A DNA stretch of 64,000 nt from an uncultured Paracoccaceae bacterium. GTDB taxonomy: Bacteria; Pseudomonadota; Alphaproteobacteria; Rhodobacterales; Rhodobacteraceae. The DNA lies in assembly GCA_947488175.1 (NCBI GenBank), contig CANKYO010000003.1, forward strand, positions 310,001 to 374,000, written 5' to 3'. Made by a program: the position numbers and the translations under genes. This document shows, piece by piece, positions 53,548-62,231 of this stretch (position 1 is its first letter; the number at the start of each line of letters is the position of its first letter). The notes beneath the pieces were generated by a model. It saw only the letters and a program-made list of their open reading frames with translations, was not told the origin of the DNA and did no database searches.

Positions 53548-53567
53548 GGGGGCATTTGGGTGCCCCC
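53548..53567 (+). terminator. Hairpin after the small basic protein gene
   Basis: A perfect seven-base stem (GGGGGCA / TGCCCCC) with a six-base loop sits 21 bases after the stop. No U-run follows. The rest of 53568-53786 is leader for the OmpA-fusion gene and holds nothing else I can name. Confidence 0.5.
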
Positions 53568-53786
53568 ATCTGGCAGGGTGCGCTTATATGTCTCAGACCC
53601 TTTCCGAATATTACGTTTCTTTTGTCTAATCTTTGCCATTATTTCTTGGTTGACGTAAGGTCGTGGCTTGGTCATCGGCTCGCTGAAAACTTCTTTAGAG
53701 GAGACTGAGCAGCGGTGGGTGAGCCGGTCGGAGTGCTATGAGGCGTTCTGAATCATTGTTTTAGTAACGAGTGGAGGATCAGTATC

Positions 53787-55589
53787 TTGCAGTTAACTAG
53801 ACGTTCTCATTTTCAAACCACCATGCTGTCGTTGGGCATGACGCTGGCCGTTGGCGGCACCGCAATGGCAGAGCAGGTCAGCCTGACAGTCGATAATTCA
53901 AATATGCAGGTGGAAGGTGATCTGGTGTCGTTCGACGGCACAAGATACGTTGTTTCCATCCCCAATGTCGGTGAGGTTCAGATCGCGGCTGACGGCGCGG
54001 AGTGTTCCGGACCCGGATGCCCCGAATTGGTTTTCGAAGAAGGCGCTGAAGTTACGCTGGATGCACTCAGCGGCAATTCCACTGTGACCGGAACGATGAT
54101 CGATTTCGCGGATGGTGTGTTTTTGATCCAGACGGTGGCTGCTGTCATGCGGGTTCCGGCGGACTCCGTTACCTGTACCGGACCGGGATGTCCCACGCTT
54201 GAGGTCATCATGCCGGCAAGCGAGAGCCAGCCCGAGGCCGTCGTTGCGGAAGAGACCCCACCGGTGCGCCTTCTCGCTGATCTGGTGATGGTCGGGTCAG
54301 ACAATGTCGGCGAAGATCTGATGCCGTTGGTCATGGAGCCACTTGCAGAGTTATGGGGCGCGAACGTCTCTGATCCGATTGAGTTGCCCGATGATATCGC
54401 GCAATACATTTTCACGCCCATTGGGGGCGGTGATCCGTTTGTGATGGAGGTCGAATCGAACGACTCTGAGATCGGGTTTGACCGACTGGTCGAAGGCACC
54501 GCCGATATCGCCATGGCATCTGGGCCGCCGACACAAACGCAGATCAACGCGCTAGCGGCTCAAGGGCGGGGTAACCTGCTTGATCCATCGCAGGAATACA
54601 TCATCGGCGTCGATTCCGTTCTGATGACTGTCCATAACACTAATCCGGTTGATGCGTTGTCGCGGCAGCAACTGGTCAGCATCTATACGGATCAAACAAG
54701 AAACTGGTCGCAGGTTGGTGGACCAAACCTGACGATCATGCCGGGTGCCCGCGATGGTGGATCTGCCCGCCGGAACTTTGAAAACTGGGCGTTTGGGCAG
54801 GAGCGTGATCTGTCGCCGGGGACGTTTGAACTGGACCGTGGTCGCGACATGCGGAACTTTGTGCAGGATAACCAAGGGGCTATCGGCTATTCGATCAGCG
54901 ATAATATCGGCGATACGAAACCGATTGACTTGATCTTGGATTGCGGTGTGGTGACCGAGGCGACACCGTTCAAAAGCAAGGCAGAGGAATACCTGCTGGG
55001 ACGGCGCATTCGCCTGTATGTCGACAACCAGAACCCGAAGCCCGAAGTGCGTCAGTTGGTCAATTTCATGATATCGCCAGCGGCGGATGAATATGTGGAC
55101 GAGTCCGGTTACTTCAGCCTTGGTATCATCGAGGACGACCGGGCGCTGGCCCGCCTGACTGATGCTGCGTTGATCGGACAGCCAGCGGATATTGGTCGTT
55201 CCGTCCAGAGAGAGGTGGCGACGCAGTTGCGCGGAGCCAGCCGGTTGTCGCTGACATTCCGTTTTCCCACTGACGAGTTTGCGCTGGATAGCAAGGCCCT
55301 GCGCGATCTGGATCGTCTGGTGAACTACATGGCCCGTCCGGAAAATGCGCGGCGCGAGTTCATCTTTGTCGGGTTTGCGGACAGTGTCGGGCCCTATGTC
55401 TACAATATTCAACTGTCCAGAAATCGCGCGGAACAGGTTTTGCAACGGGCGCGTATCCATCCAAATGCTGGCCCGTTGCGCGTCGTGAACCTGTCAGCGG
55501 TCGGGTTGAGCGAAGCCGCCCCTGTGAGCTGCAATGACAACGCCTATGGCCGGTCCCGCAACCGCCGGGTTGAGGTTTGGGTGCGGTAA
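53787..55589 (+). CDS. Phosphate-binding-protein/OmpA fusion, exported
   Basis: The protein has 600 residues from a TTG at 53787, ten bases after GGAGG; the next in-frame ATG is 12 codons on and has no site. A signal peptide ends near AMAEQ. Residues about 35-140 hold two similar beta units, each ending in a cysteine pair (ECSGPGCPEL, TCTGPGCPTL). Residues about 160-430 are PstS-like (VGSDNVGEDLMPLVMEPL, FVQDNQGAIGYSISDN). The C-terminal 130 residues are an OmpA-like peptidoglycan-binding domain (ADSVGPYVYNIQLSRNRAEQ, RSRNRRVEVWVR). It is probably a periplasmic, wall-bound sensor or scavenger. Confidence 0.85.
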   Translation: MQLTRRSHFQTTMLSLGMTLAVGGTAMAEQVSLTVDNSNMQVEGDLVSFDGTRYVVSIPNVGEVQIAADGAECSGPGCPELVFEEGAEVTLDALSGNSTVTGTMIDFADGVFLIQTVAAVMRVPADSVTCTGPGCPTLEVIMPASESQPEAVVAEETPPVRLLADLVMVGSDNVGEDLMPLVMEPLAELWGANVSDPIELPDDIAQYIFTPIGGGDPFVMEVESNDSEIGFDRLVEGTADIAMASGPPTQTQINALAAQGRGNLLDPSQEYIIGVDSVLMTVHNTNPVDALSRQQLVSIYTDQTRNWSQVGGPNLTIMPGARDGGSARRNFENWAFGQERDLSPGTFELDRGRDMRNFVQDNQGAIGYSISDNIGDTKPIDLILDCGVVTEATPFKSKAEEYLLGRRIRLYVDNQNPKPEVRQLVNFMISPAADEYVDESGYFSLGIIEDDRALARLTDAALIGQPADIGRSVQREVATQLRGASRLSLTFRFPTDEFALDSKALRDLDRLVNYMARPENARREFIFVGFADSVGPYVYNIQLSRNRAEQVLQRARIHPNAGPLRVVNLSAVGLSEAAPVSCNDNAYGRSRNRRVEVWVR

Positions 55590-55608
55590 AAGCCAAACAA
55601 CATAAATG

Positions 55609-55636
55609 AAAAGGGCAGCTTTCGCTGCCCTTTTTT
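55609..55636 (+). terminator. Rho-independent terminator
   Basis: An 11-base stem AAAAGGGCAGC / GCTGCCCTTTT with a four-base loop is followed by more Ts. It is 20 bases after the OmpA-fusion stop. The A/T symmetry means it can also serve the convergent ilvE gene, which ends at 55659. Confidence 0.88.
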
Positions 55637-55658
55637 ATTCGTCTATTGGTCCGGCTTT

Positions 55659-56528
55659 TTAACTGCGCACCAGCTTCTCATATTCTTCAGCGATGTCGCG
55701 TGTCATCGCGCCGACTTCGAAGTTATAGTCGCCGATCTGCCCAACGGGCGTGACTTCGGCGGCGGTGCCGGTCAGCCAGCATTGCTCGAACCCTTCGACC
55801 TCTTCCGGCATGATGACCCGTTCGTGGACCTTGACCTGGTGCTTTTCCAGCATTCCGATGACGGTTTGCCGGGTCAGGCCGTTCAGGAAGGCGTCTGGCG
55901 TTGGGGTGTGCACCTCACCATCTTTGACGAAGAAGATGTTGGCGCCGGTCGCTTCGGCCACGTAGCCGCGATAGTCGAACATCATCGCGTCGCTGCACCC
56001 TTTCGCCTCGGCTGCGTGTTTGGACATGGTGGCGATCATGTAAAGACCGGCCGCCTTGGCCTGTGACGGGGCGGTTTCGGGGCTGGGCCGTTTCCATTTC
56101 GCGATGTCGAGCTTGGCGCCCTTCATCTTGGCGTCGCCATAGTAGTTGCCCCACTCCCAGACCGCGACGGCCAGATGGACGGGGTTGCGCGCGGCGGCGA
56201 CGCCCATATCCTCGCCCGAGCCGCGCCATGCGACAGCGCGCACATAGGCGTCTTTGAGGCCATTCGCCTCAAGTGCCGCGACTTTGGCGGCTTCGATTTC
56301 GTCAACCGTGTAGGGGATCTCAAAGTCGATCAGGCGACCGGACCGGATCAGCCTTTCGGAATGTTCGCGCGATTTGAAGATCTTGCCGTTGTAGCACCGC
56401 TCGCCCTCGAATACGCTGGAGGCGTAGTGCATGGCATGGGTAAGGATATGGACGTTCGCGCTGCGCCAGTCGACCAACTGGCCGTCCATCCAGATTTTGC
56501 CGTCTCTGTCATCATAAGCGCCCGCCAT
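55659..56528 (-). CDS. ilvE: Branched-chain amino acid aminotransferase
   Basis: The protein has 289 residues from the ATG at 56528, five bases after GGAGG; the GTG at 56540 overlaps that site and is rejected. It is a fold-type IV PLP aminotransferase. It has FEGERCYNGKIFKSREHSER, the Schiff-base Lys158 in SQAKAAGLYM, and YVAEATGANIFFVKDGEVHT as the PLP-phosphate/carboxylate region. It makes leucine, isoleucine and valine. It is divergent from petP. Confidence 0.94.
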   Translation of the reverse strand: MAGAYDDRDGKIWMDGQLVDWRSANVHILTHAMHYASSVFEGERCYNGKIFKSREHSERLIRSGRLIDFEIPYTVDEIEAAKVAALEANGLKDAYVRAVAWRGSGEDMGVAAARNPVHLAVAVWEWGNYYGDAKMKGAKLDIAKWKRPSPETAPSQAKAAGLYMIATMSKHAAEAKGCSDAMMFDYRGYVAEATGANIFFVKDGEVHTPTPDAFLNGLTRQTVIGMLEKHQVKVHERVIMPEEVEGFEQCWLTGTAAEVTPVGQIGDYNFEVGAMTRDIAEEYEKLVRS

Positions 56529-56566
56529 CGGATCCTCCACTTGATTTGCAATAATTACGCAGATAG

Positions 56567-56579
56567 GTCCGTTTCGGAC
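56567..56579. promoter_or_regulatory. Palindrome between ilvE and petP
   Basis: GTCCG-TTT-CGGAC is a perfect inverted repeat 39 bases before the ilvE start and about 97 bases before petP. PetP is a MarR-family protein, and such proteins bind symmetric sites in divergent promoters. This is a plausible operator but it is unproven. Confidence 0.35.
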
Positions 56580-56675
56580 ATAAAGTTGCGTAGTTTCTGC
56601 ATTTCGCTAGCAGTTGATTCTTGGAATGTCAACAAAGCTGACGTATTGTGATCCATAGTATCGAGGGAGGGCCGT

Positions 56676-57182
56676 ATGGCGGAAGGGTTGCAGCCACAGA
56701 TGGGGCAAAGCCTGCTGTTCCTGACGGACGAGCAGTTGCGCAAGGGGATCGAGGCGATGTTTTTCGCCTATCGCGGGTTCACGGCTGACCCGGATCGCAT
56801 TTTGGCGCAAAAGGGCTATGGCCGCGCCCATCATCGGGCCATTCATTTCATTCACCGCAGCCCCGGCACGACGGTCAATAACCTGTTGTCGATCCTTGGT
56901 GTGACAAAACAATCGCTTAATCGTGTATTGCGTACATTGATCGAAGACGGTTTGGTTGCCAGCACCGTGGGCACAAGGGACAAGCGAGAGCGTCATTTGC
57001 ACCTGACGGCTGCGGGTGCTGCGCTGGAACGGGAGCTATCGGATGCCCAGCGCGACAGGATGCGTGCAGCCTATCGCGCCGCCGGGCCAGCCGCCGTGGC
57101 TGGATTTCGACAGGTGCTTGAGGCAATGATGGATGAGGAAAGCCGCCACCATTACGAGGCGATGAAGGATAAGACCGAATGA
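56676..57182 (+). CDS. petP: MarR-family regulator, PetP-like
   Basis: The 168-residue protein has a winged helix with TTVNNLLSILGVTKQSLNRV and LIEDGLVASTVGTRDKRERH, the beta-wing expected of MarR proteins. Its stop overlaps the response regulator start (ATGA-type). The pair petP-petR, described in Rhodobacter capsulatus upstream of the cytochrome bc1 genes, has this order and these sizes, so the symbol is assigned from context and family. No pet or fbc genes are in the window. Confidence 0.82.
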   Translation: MAEGLQPQMGQSLLFLTDEQLRKGIEAMFFAYRGFTADPDRILAQKGYGRAHHRAIHFIHRSPGTTVNNLLSILGVTKQSLNRVLRTLIEDGLVASTVGTRDKRERHLHLTAAGAALERELSDAQRDRMRAAYRAAGPAAVAGFRQVLEAMMDEESRHHYEAMKDKTE

Positions 57183-57877
57183 ATGACGACGCGCACCTGC
57201 TGATTGTTGATGATGATGAACGTATTCGTGGCCTTTTGCAGAAGTTTCTTATGCGCTCTGGTTTTCTGGTCAGTACCGCCCGGGATGCCGCCCATGCCCG
57301 CCGCGTGTTGTCTGGGCTTGAATTTGACCTGATCGTTCTGGATGTGATGATGCCGGGTGAGGATGGCATGGCGCTGTGCCGTGATCTGCGCAAAACCATT
57401 TCCACCCCGATCATGCTGCTGACTGCCAAGGGCGAAACGGATGATCGCATTTCGGGACTTGAGGCCGGGGCGGATGATTATCTGGCCAAGCCGTTCGAGC
57501 CCAAGGAACTGCTTTTGCGCATCAACGCCATTCTGCGCCGCGTCCCTACGGCGGAGCCGACGGTGGTATTGCCCAAGGTCCTGAATATGGGGCCGGTCCG
57601 CTATGACATCGAACGGGGCGAGATGTGGCAGGGCGAAAAGCTGGTGCGCCTGACCGCCACCGAAAGTCAATTGATGCGCATCTTTTCAGGCTGTCCCGGT
57701 GAGGCGGTGACCCGCGCCCGGTTGGTCGAGGAGTTGAGCCGGTCCGGCGGGCAGACCCAGGAACGCGCGGTTGATGTGCAGATCACCCGCCTGCGCCGCA
57801 AGATCGAGGTTGATCCCAAACAGCCCCGCTATCTGCAGACGGTGCGCGGCGCGGGATATATGCTGGCGCCGGAGTAA
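57179..57877 (+). CDS. petR: OmpR-family response regulator, PetR-like
   Basis: The 232-residue protein has the receiver acidic triad DDD at 11-13, phospho-acceptor Asp55 (IVLDVMMPGEDG), Lys in LAKPFEPKEL, and a C-terminal winged helix (VDVQITRLRRKIEVDPKQPR). It is coupled to petP. No histidine kinase gene is adjacent, as is known for petPR. A GC hairpin (repeat element copy 2) follows 20 bases after the stop. Confidence 0.88.
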   Translation: MNDDAHLLIVDDDERIRGLLQKFLMRSGFLVSTARDAAHARRVLSGLEFDLIVLDVMMPGEDGMALCRDLRKTISTPIMLLTAKGETDDRISGLEAGADDYLAKPFEPKELLLRINAILRRVPTAEPTVVLPKVLNMGPVRYDIERGEMWQGEKLVRLTATESQLMRIFSGCPGEAVTRARLVEELSRSGGQTQERAVDVQITRLRRKIEVDPKQPRYLQTVRGAGYMLAPE

Positions 57878-57897
57878 TCCGCAAGTGATCCCATGGC

Positions 57898-57960
57898 GCG
57901 CCCTTCGGGCGCATTACATTTTTGGTTTGCCTCCGGCGGGGATATTTCCGCTCGGAAGAA
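57898..57960 (+). repeat. Intergenic repeat element, copy 2
   Basis: A hairpin GCGCCC-TTC-GGGCGC (57898-57912) is followed by ATTACATTTTTGG, the segment CCTCCGGCGGGGATATTT and GAAGAAGG. The order matches copy 1 at 47241. The hairpin and T-run probably terminate petR. The element occupies most of the 123-base gap before the deacetylase-like gene. Confidence 0.5.
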
Positions 57961-58000
57961 GGTGGTTGTGGTTTCGCCCTGAATTGGGTTCTTTGGTCCC

Positions 58001-58924
58001 ATGACGACAGCCCTGATTACACATGAAGATTGCTTTGATCACGTGACCCCGCCGGGCCATCCAGAGCAAGTCGCGCGGCTTGATGCTGTTCTGGGGGCGC
58101 TGGAAGGGTACGATCTGATCCGGGTGAAGGCCCCGCTGGCCGCTGAGGATGACTTGCTGCGCGCCCATCCAAAGGCCCATGTCGATGCCATTCGCGCCGC
58201 TGCCCCGTCCGAAGGCTGGCGGTCGCTGGATGCCGACACGCATATGTCTGTCGGGACCTTGCAGGCGGCCTATCGTGCCGCCGGCGGTGTTGTCCGCGCG
58301 GTAGATATGGTGATGGGCGGCGAGGTGGCTAATGCTTTTGCCGCTGTGCGTCCGCCTGGCCACCACGCAGAGCGTGAAACGGCGATGGGGTTCTGTTTCT
58401 TTGGCAATGTCGCCATCGGGGCGAAACATGCGCTGGATCATCACGGGCTGGACCGTGTGGCGGTTGTCGATTTCGACGTGCATCATGGCAACGGCACACA
58501 GGATCTGGTGGAGGATGATGCGCGCATCCTGTTCTGTTCGACCCATCAGTCCCCGCTTTACCCCGGCACGGGTGCGGCCCATGAAACCGGCGTCGGCAAT
58601 GTGCTGAATGTTCCTTTGCCGGGGGGCACGGGCTCGAAGGCGTTTCGCGATGTGATGGAGCGGGTGGTGCTGCCGCGGGTTGATGAATTCGCTCCCCAAC
58701 TTCTGCTGATTTCGGCCGGGTTTGATGCACATACGGCTGATCCATTGGCGGGGATGAATTTGACGACCGAGGATTTTGGCTGGGTGACCGAAAAACTCTG
58801 CGATTTGGCGGCGCGTCATTGCGATGGCCGGGTGGTATCGAGCCTTGAAGGTGGCTATGACCTTGAGGCGCTGGGCGCCTCTGTGGCGGCCCATGTGAAG
58901 GTTTTGGAGGAACGCGGGCGATGA
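58001..58924 (+). CDS. Histone deacetylase-family protein
   Basis: The 307-residue protein belongs to the class II HDAC/acetylpolyamine amidohydrolase group. It shows RPPGHHAERETAMGFCFFGN with the catalytic His pair, VVDFDVHHGNGTQDL with zinc ligands Asp and His, and SAGFDAHTADPL with the third ligand Asp. It removes acetyl or similar groups from small molecules or lysine side chains; the bacterial substrate is unknown. The start of xseB overlaps its stop (ATGA), opening the xseB-ispA-dxs run. Confidence 0.92.
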   Translation: MTTALITHEDCFDHVTPPGHPEQVARLDAVLGALEGYDLIRVKAPLAAEDDLLRAHPKAHVDAIRAAAPSEGWRSLDADTHMSVGTLQAAYRAAGGVVRAVDMVMGGEVANAFAAVRPPGHHAERETAMGFCFFGNVAIGAKHALDHHGLDRVAVVDFDVHHGNGTQDLVEDDARILFCSTHQSPLYPGTGAAHETGVGNVLNVPLPGGTGSKAFRDVMERVVLPRVDEFAPQLLLISAGFDAHTADPLAGMNLTTEDFGWVTEKLCDLAARHCDGRVVSSLEGGYDLEALGASVAAHVKVLEERGR

Positions 58925-59157
58925 GCGACGTGGACAAGATGAGCTTTGAAGATGCGATCAAGGAACTGGAGACGGTCGTTGGTCAGTTGGAGCGTGGCGA
59001 TGTGGCGCTGGATGAAAGCATCGCGCTATATGAACGGGGTGCGGCCCTGAAGGCCCGCTGCGAGGCCAAGCTGAAAGAGGCCGAGGAGAAGGTCGCCAAG
59101 ATCACGCTAGGTGAAGGTGGTGAGCCGAAGGGGACGGCTCCGCTGGACCAGAGCTGA
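58921..59157 (+). CDS. xseB: Exodeoxyribonuclease VII small subunit
   Basis: The 78-residue helical protein has the XseB pattern MSFEDAIKELETVVGQLERG, then VALDESIALYERGAALKARC and an acidic helix. It joins the large subunit (xseA, not in this window) to degrade single-stranded DNA. It overlaps both neighbours (ATGA before, TGATG after). The xseB-ispA-dxs order is common in proteobacteria. Confidence 0.95.
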   Translation: MSDVDKMSFEDAIKELETVVGQLERGDVALDESIALYERGAALKARCEAKLKEAEEKVAKITLGEGGEPKGTAPLDQS

Positions 59158-60044
59158 TGAAACAAATCGAAAGGCTGCCCTTTGATCGCGCGATGATCCG
59201 TGCGCAAGAGGTGGTGCAGGCCGAACTCGGCGCGGCCATTCCACCGACCAAGGGAAACGATCTGACCGCCGCCATGCGCTATGCGATTGTTGGCGGTAAG
59301 GCCTTGCGCGCGTTTCTGGTGCTGGAAGGGGCGCGCCTGCATCATGTTCCCGTCGGTCCGGCAAGCCTTGCTGCGCTCGCCATTGAATGCATCCATGCCT
59401 ATTCGCTGGTCCATGACGACCTGCCATGCATGGACGATGATGACATGCGACGCGGGCGGCCGACCGTGCACAAGAAATGGAATGAATACACGGCAGTCCT
59501 CGCTGGCGATGCGTTACAGGCCCTGGCATTTGATTTGATCTCGCACCCGGGCATCGGAACGGCCAAGGTGGCTCAAACCCTGGTCCGCAAGATGGCCTAT
59601 GCGGCGGGTCATCACGGTATGGTCGGTGGGCAAATGCTGGACATCATGGCCGAAACAAAGACGCGCGATCATACACTGGCCCACATCATCGCCATTCAGA
59701 CGGGCAAGACGGGTGCGTTGATCCGTTGGTCCGCAATGGCCGGAGCAGATCTTGCCGATGAGGATGCCGAGGCGCTCGATAAGTATGGCGACAAACTCGG
59801 CCTCGCCTTTCAGATTGCCGATGACATCCTTGATGTGGAAGGCGACGCCGCCGCGGTGGGCAAGGCCGTGGGCAAGGATGCGGCGGCTGGTAAGGTCACT
59901 TTTGTGTCCCATCTGGGCGTCGATGGGGCGAAAAGCCGCGCTGCGGAACTGGTACAAGAGGCCTGTGATGCGTTATCTCCTTACGGGGATGAGGCCGAGA
60001 CATTGAAAGAAGCCGCGCGGTTTGTCATCGCGCGGACGCATTAG
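59157..60044 (+). CDS. ispA: Farnesyl/geranyl diphosphate synthase
   Basis: The 295-residue all-helical prenyltransferase has the first aspartate-rich motif VHDDLPCMDDDDMRRGRPT and the second FQIADDILDVEGD, plus GGKALRAFLVLEG near the N-terminus. It condenses IPP with allylic diphosphates to C15, feeding undecaprenyl phosphate, quinones and carotenoids. It is followed 12 bases later by dxs. Confidence 0.94.
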   Translation: MKQIERLPFDRAMIRAQEVVQAELGAAIPPTKGNDLTAAMRYAIVGGKALRAFLVLEGARLHHVPVGPASLAALAIECIHAYSLVHDDLPCMDDDDMRRGRPTVHKKWNEYTAVLAGDALQALAFDLISHPGIGTAKVAQTLVRKMAYAAGHHGMVGGQMLDIMAETKTRDHTLAHIIAIQTGKTGALIRWSAMAGADLADEDAEALDKYGDKLGLAFQIADDILDVEGDAAAVGKAVGKDAAAGKVTFVSHLGVDGAKSRAAELVQEACDALSPYGDEAETLKEAARFVIARTH

Positions 60045-60056
60045 AAAGGGTCATGC

Positions 60057-61973
60057 ATGACCGACCACCCCCTTACCCCCGTTTTGGATCGCGTGAACAC
60101 GCCTGACGACATGAAAACCATGTCAGACAAGGAGTTGTGCGAACTGGCTGATGAGTTGCGGGCCGAAACGATCGCTGCCGTATCGGTTACTGGCGGTCAT
60201 TTGGGGGCCGGTCTGGGCGTTGTCGAGATGACCGTCGCCCTACACGCCGTGTTCGATGCACCAAAGGACAAGATCATCTGGGATGTGTCGCACCAGTGTT
60301 ATCCGCATAAGATCCTGACCGGTCGCCGCGACCGGATCCGCACCCTGCGCATGGAAGGGGGGTTGAGCGGGTTCACTAAACGCTCTGAAAGCCCCTATGA
60401 CCCGTTCGGGGCGGCGCATTCAAGCACGTCGATTTCGGCGGCATTGGGTTTTGCTGTCGCCCGCGATCTGGGCTGCGAAGGGGGCGATGCGATTGCTGTC
60501 ATCGGTGACGGAGCGATGTCGGCTGGCATGGCCTATGAAGCGATGAACAATGCGGGCCATCTGGGCAAACGCCTGATCGTGATCCTGAACGACAATGAAA
60601 TGTCGATTGCGCCGCCGACCGGAGCGATGTCGTCCTATCTTTCGCGCCTTTATGCTGGCGAGCCATTTCAGGAGTTCAAGGCGGCCGCCAAGGGGGCGGT
60701 ATCGTTGCTGCCCGAACCCTTCCGTGAGGGGGCGAAGCGGGCCAAGGATATGCTCAAACATATGACCGTGGGTGGGACCTTGTTCGAGGAATTGGGATTT
60801 TCCTATCTGGGGCCGATTGATGGGCACGATATGGAGCAGCTTTTGTCTGTATTGCGGACGGTCAAGGCCCGCGCCGATGGTCCGATTCTGATCCACGCGA
60901 TCACCAAGAAGGGCAAGGGTTATGCGCCGGCCGAGGCGGCCAGTGACAAGGGCCATGCGACCGCCAAGTTCGATGTGGTGACTGGCAAGCAGAAGAAAGC
61001 GCCAAGTAACGCGCCATCCTATACCTCTGTCTTTGCCGAAAGCCTGATCAAGCTGGCCGCCGATGATCCCAAGATCGTTGCCGTCACGGCGGCGATGCCT
61101 GATGGAACGGGCCTGTCGAAGTTCATGGAGCGCTATACGAGCCGGTGTTTTGACGTGGGCATTGCCGAACAGCATGCGGTAACGTTCAGCGCTGGTATGG
61201 CGGCAGGGGGGCTGCGCCCGTTCTGTGCCCTTTATTCAACCTTCCTGCAGCGTGGCTATGATCAGGTGGTGCATGATGTAGCCATTCAACGTCTGCCGGT
61301 CCGCTTTGCCATTGATCGCGCCGGGCTGGTCGGGGCCGATGGGGCGACCCATGCGGGGTCATATGACGTGGCCTATCTGGCGAACCTGCCCGGATTTGTT
61401 GTTATGGCCGCAGCGGATGAGGCCGAATTGGTGCGCATGGTCGCCACGGCTGCGGCCCATGATGACGGCCCGATCGCGTTCCGCTTTCCACGCGGTGAGG
61501 GTGTGGGTGTCGAGATGCCGGAGAATCCAGAGGTTCTTGAGATTGGCAAGGGCCGGATGATCCGTGAAGGCGCGCGCATTGCGATCCTGTCGTTTGGCAC
61601 GCGGTTACAGGAGGTGATGGTGGCCTGCGAGGCGCTGGAAGCGAAGGGGATCAAACCGACGGTGGCTGATGCCCGGTTTGCCAAACCGCTGGACCGGGAT
61701 TTGATCCTGAAACTTGCCGCTGAGCATGAGGCGCTGGTCTGTGTAGAAGAGGGGGCTGTTGGCGGTTTTGGATCACATGTTGCACAACTTCTGGCTGAAG
61801 AGGGCGTTTTCGACAACGGTTTGAAATACCGGTCGATGGTCCTTCCTGACATCTTTATTGATCAGGCCGGTCCCAAGGCCATGTATGATGTGGCAGGGCT
61901 GAATGCTGAACACATCGAGGCGAAAGTACTGGACGTCCTTGGAGTCACACAGATTGGCAGTAAATCTGCGTGA
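60057..61973 (+). CDS. dxs: 1-deoxy-D-xylulose-5-phosphate synthase
   Basis: The 638-residue ThDP-dependent transketolase-like enzyme has the ThDP/Mg motif [18 protein letters not shown], the [12 protein letters not shown] segment, the [17 protein letters not shown] region and [18 protein letters not shown] with the catalytic Glu. It makes DXP from pyruvate and glyceraldehyde 3-phosphate, the first step of the MEP isoprenoid pathway. Length is standard. No terminator is obvious after the stop. Confidence 0.97.
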   Translation: MTDHPLTPVLDRVNTPDDMKTMSDKELCELADELRAETIAAVSVTGGHLGAGLGVVEMTVALHAVFDAPKDKIIWDVSHQCYPHKILTGRRDRIRTLRMEGGLSGFTKRSESPYDPFGAAHSSTSISAALGFAVARDLGCEGGDAIAVIGDGAMSAGMAYEAMNNAGHLGKRLIVILNDNEMSIAPPTGAMSSYLSRLYAGEPFQEFKAAAKGAVSLLPEPFREGAKRAKDMLKHMTVGGTLFEELGFSYLGPIDGHDMEQLLSVLRTVKARADGPILIHAITKKGKGYAPAEAASDKGHATAKFDVVTGKQKKAPSNAPSYTSVFAESLIKLAADDPKIVAVTAAMPDGTGLSKFMERYTSRCFDVGIAEQHAVTFSAGMAAGGLRPFCALYSTFLQRGYDQVVHDVAIQRLPVRFAIDRAGLVGADGATHAGSYDVAYLANLPGFVVMAAADEAELVRMVATAAAHDDGPIAFRFPRGEGVGVEMPENPEVLEIGKGRMIREGARIAILSFGTRLQEVMVACEALEAKGIKPTVADARFAKPLDRDLILKLAAEHEALVCVEEGAVGGFGSHVAQLLAEEGVFDNGLKYRSMVLPDIFIDQAGPKAMYDVAGLNAEHIEAKVLDVLGVTQIGSKSA

Positions 61974-62022
61974 CAGCAGTGCTGAAAGAATCGGGTGTCA
62001 GCTTCAAACGATCAGACGAAGA

Positions 62023-62037
62023 TTAATTGTATATTAA
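62023..62037. promoter_or_regulatory. CtrA-type site TTAA-N7-TTAA
   Basis: TTAATTGTATATTAA fits the alphaproteobacterial CtrA consensus TTAA-N7-TTAA. It lies 195 bases before the large surface protein gene in an AT-rich gap (61974-62231) that also holds a possible -10 (TATAAT at 62085-62090). The rest of the gap contains no gene. Confidence 0.55.
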
Positions 62038-62231
62038 TGGTCAACGGTTCGCCTTATTTCGCTATTATTGTGGCGGCCTAGTATTATAATATCTTGATTT
62101 TAAAGGCAAATCACGAAACGGAAAAATGTGGCATTTCCGTGACCTATCGCCTCAGAATGCTCTGGAGAGGGTTGCCGCGGACGTGACTAGCTGTAACAAT
62201 TTGGGCGAGTGTTTGCTGGGAAATTTTTGAA

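Noticed and set aside
62103..62153. Inverted repeat near CACGAAACGG / CATTTCCGTG before the surface protein gene
   Set aside because: The arms are mismatched by two inserted bases and no function is suggested. It is too imperfect to report as a site.
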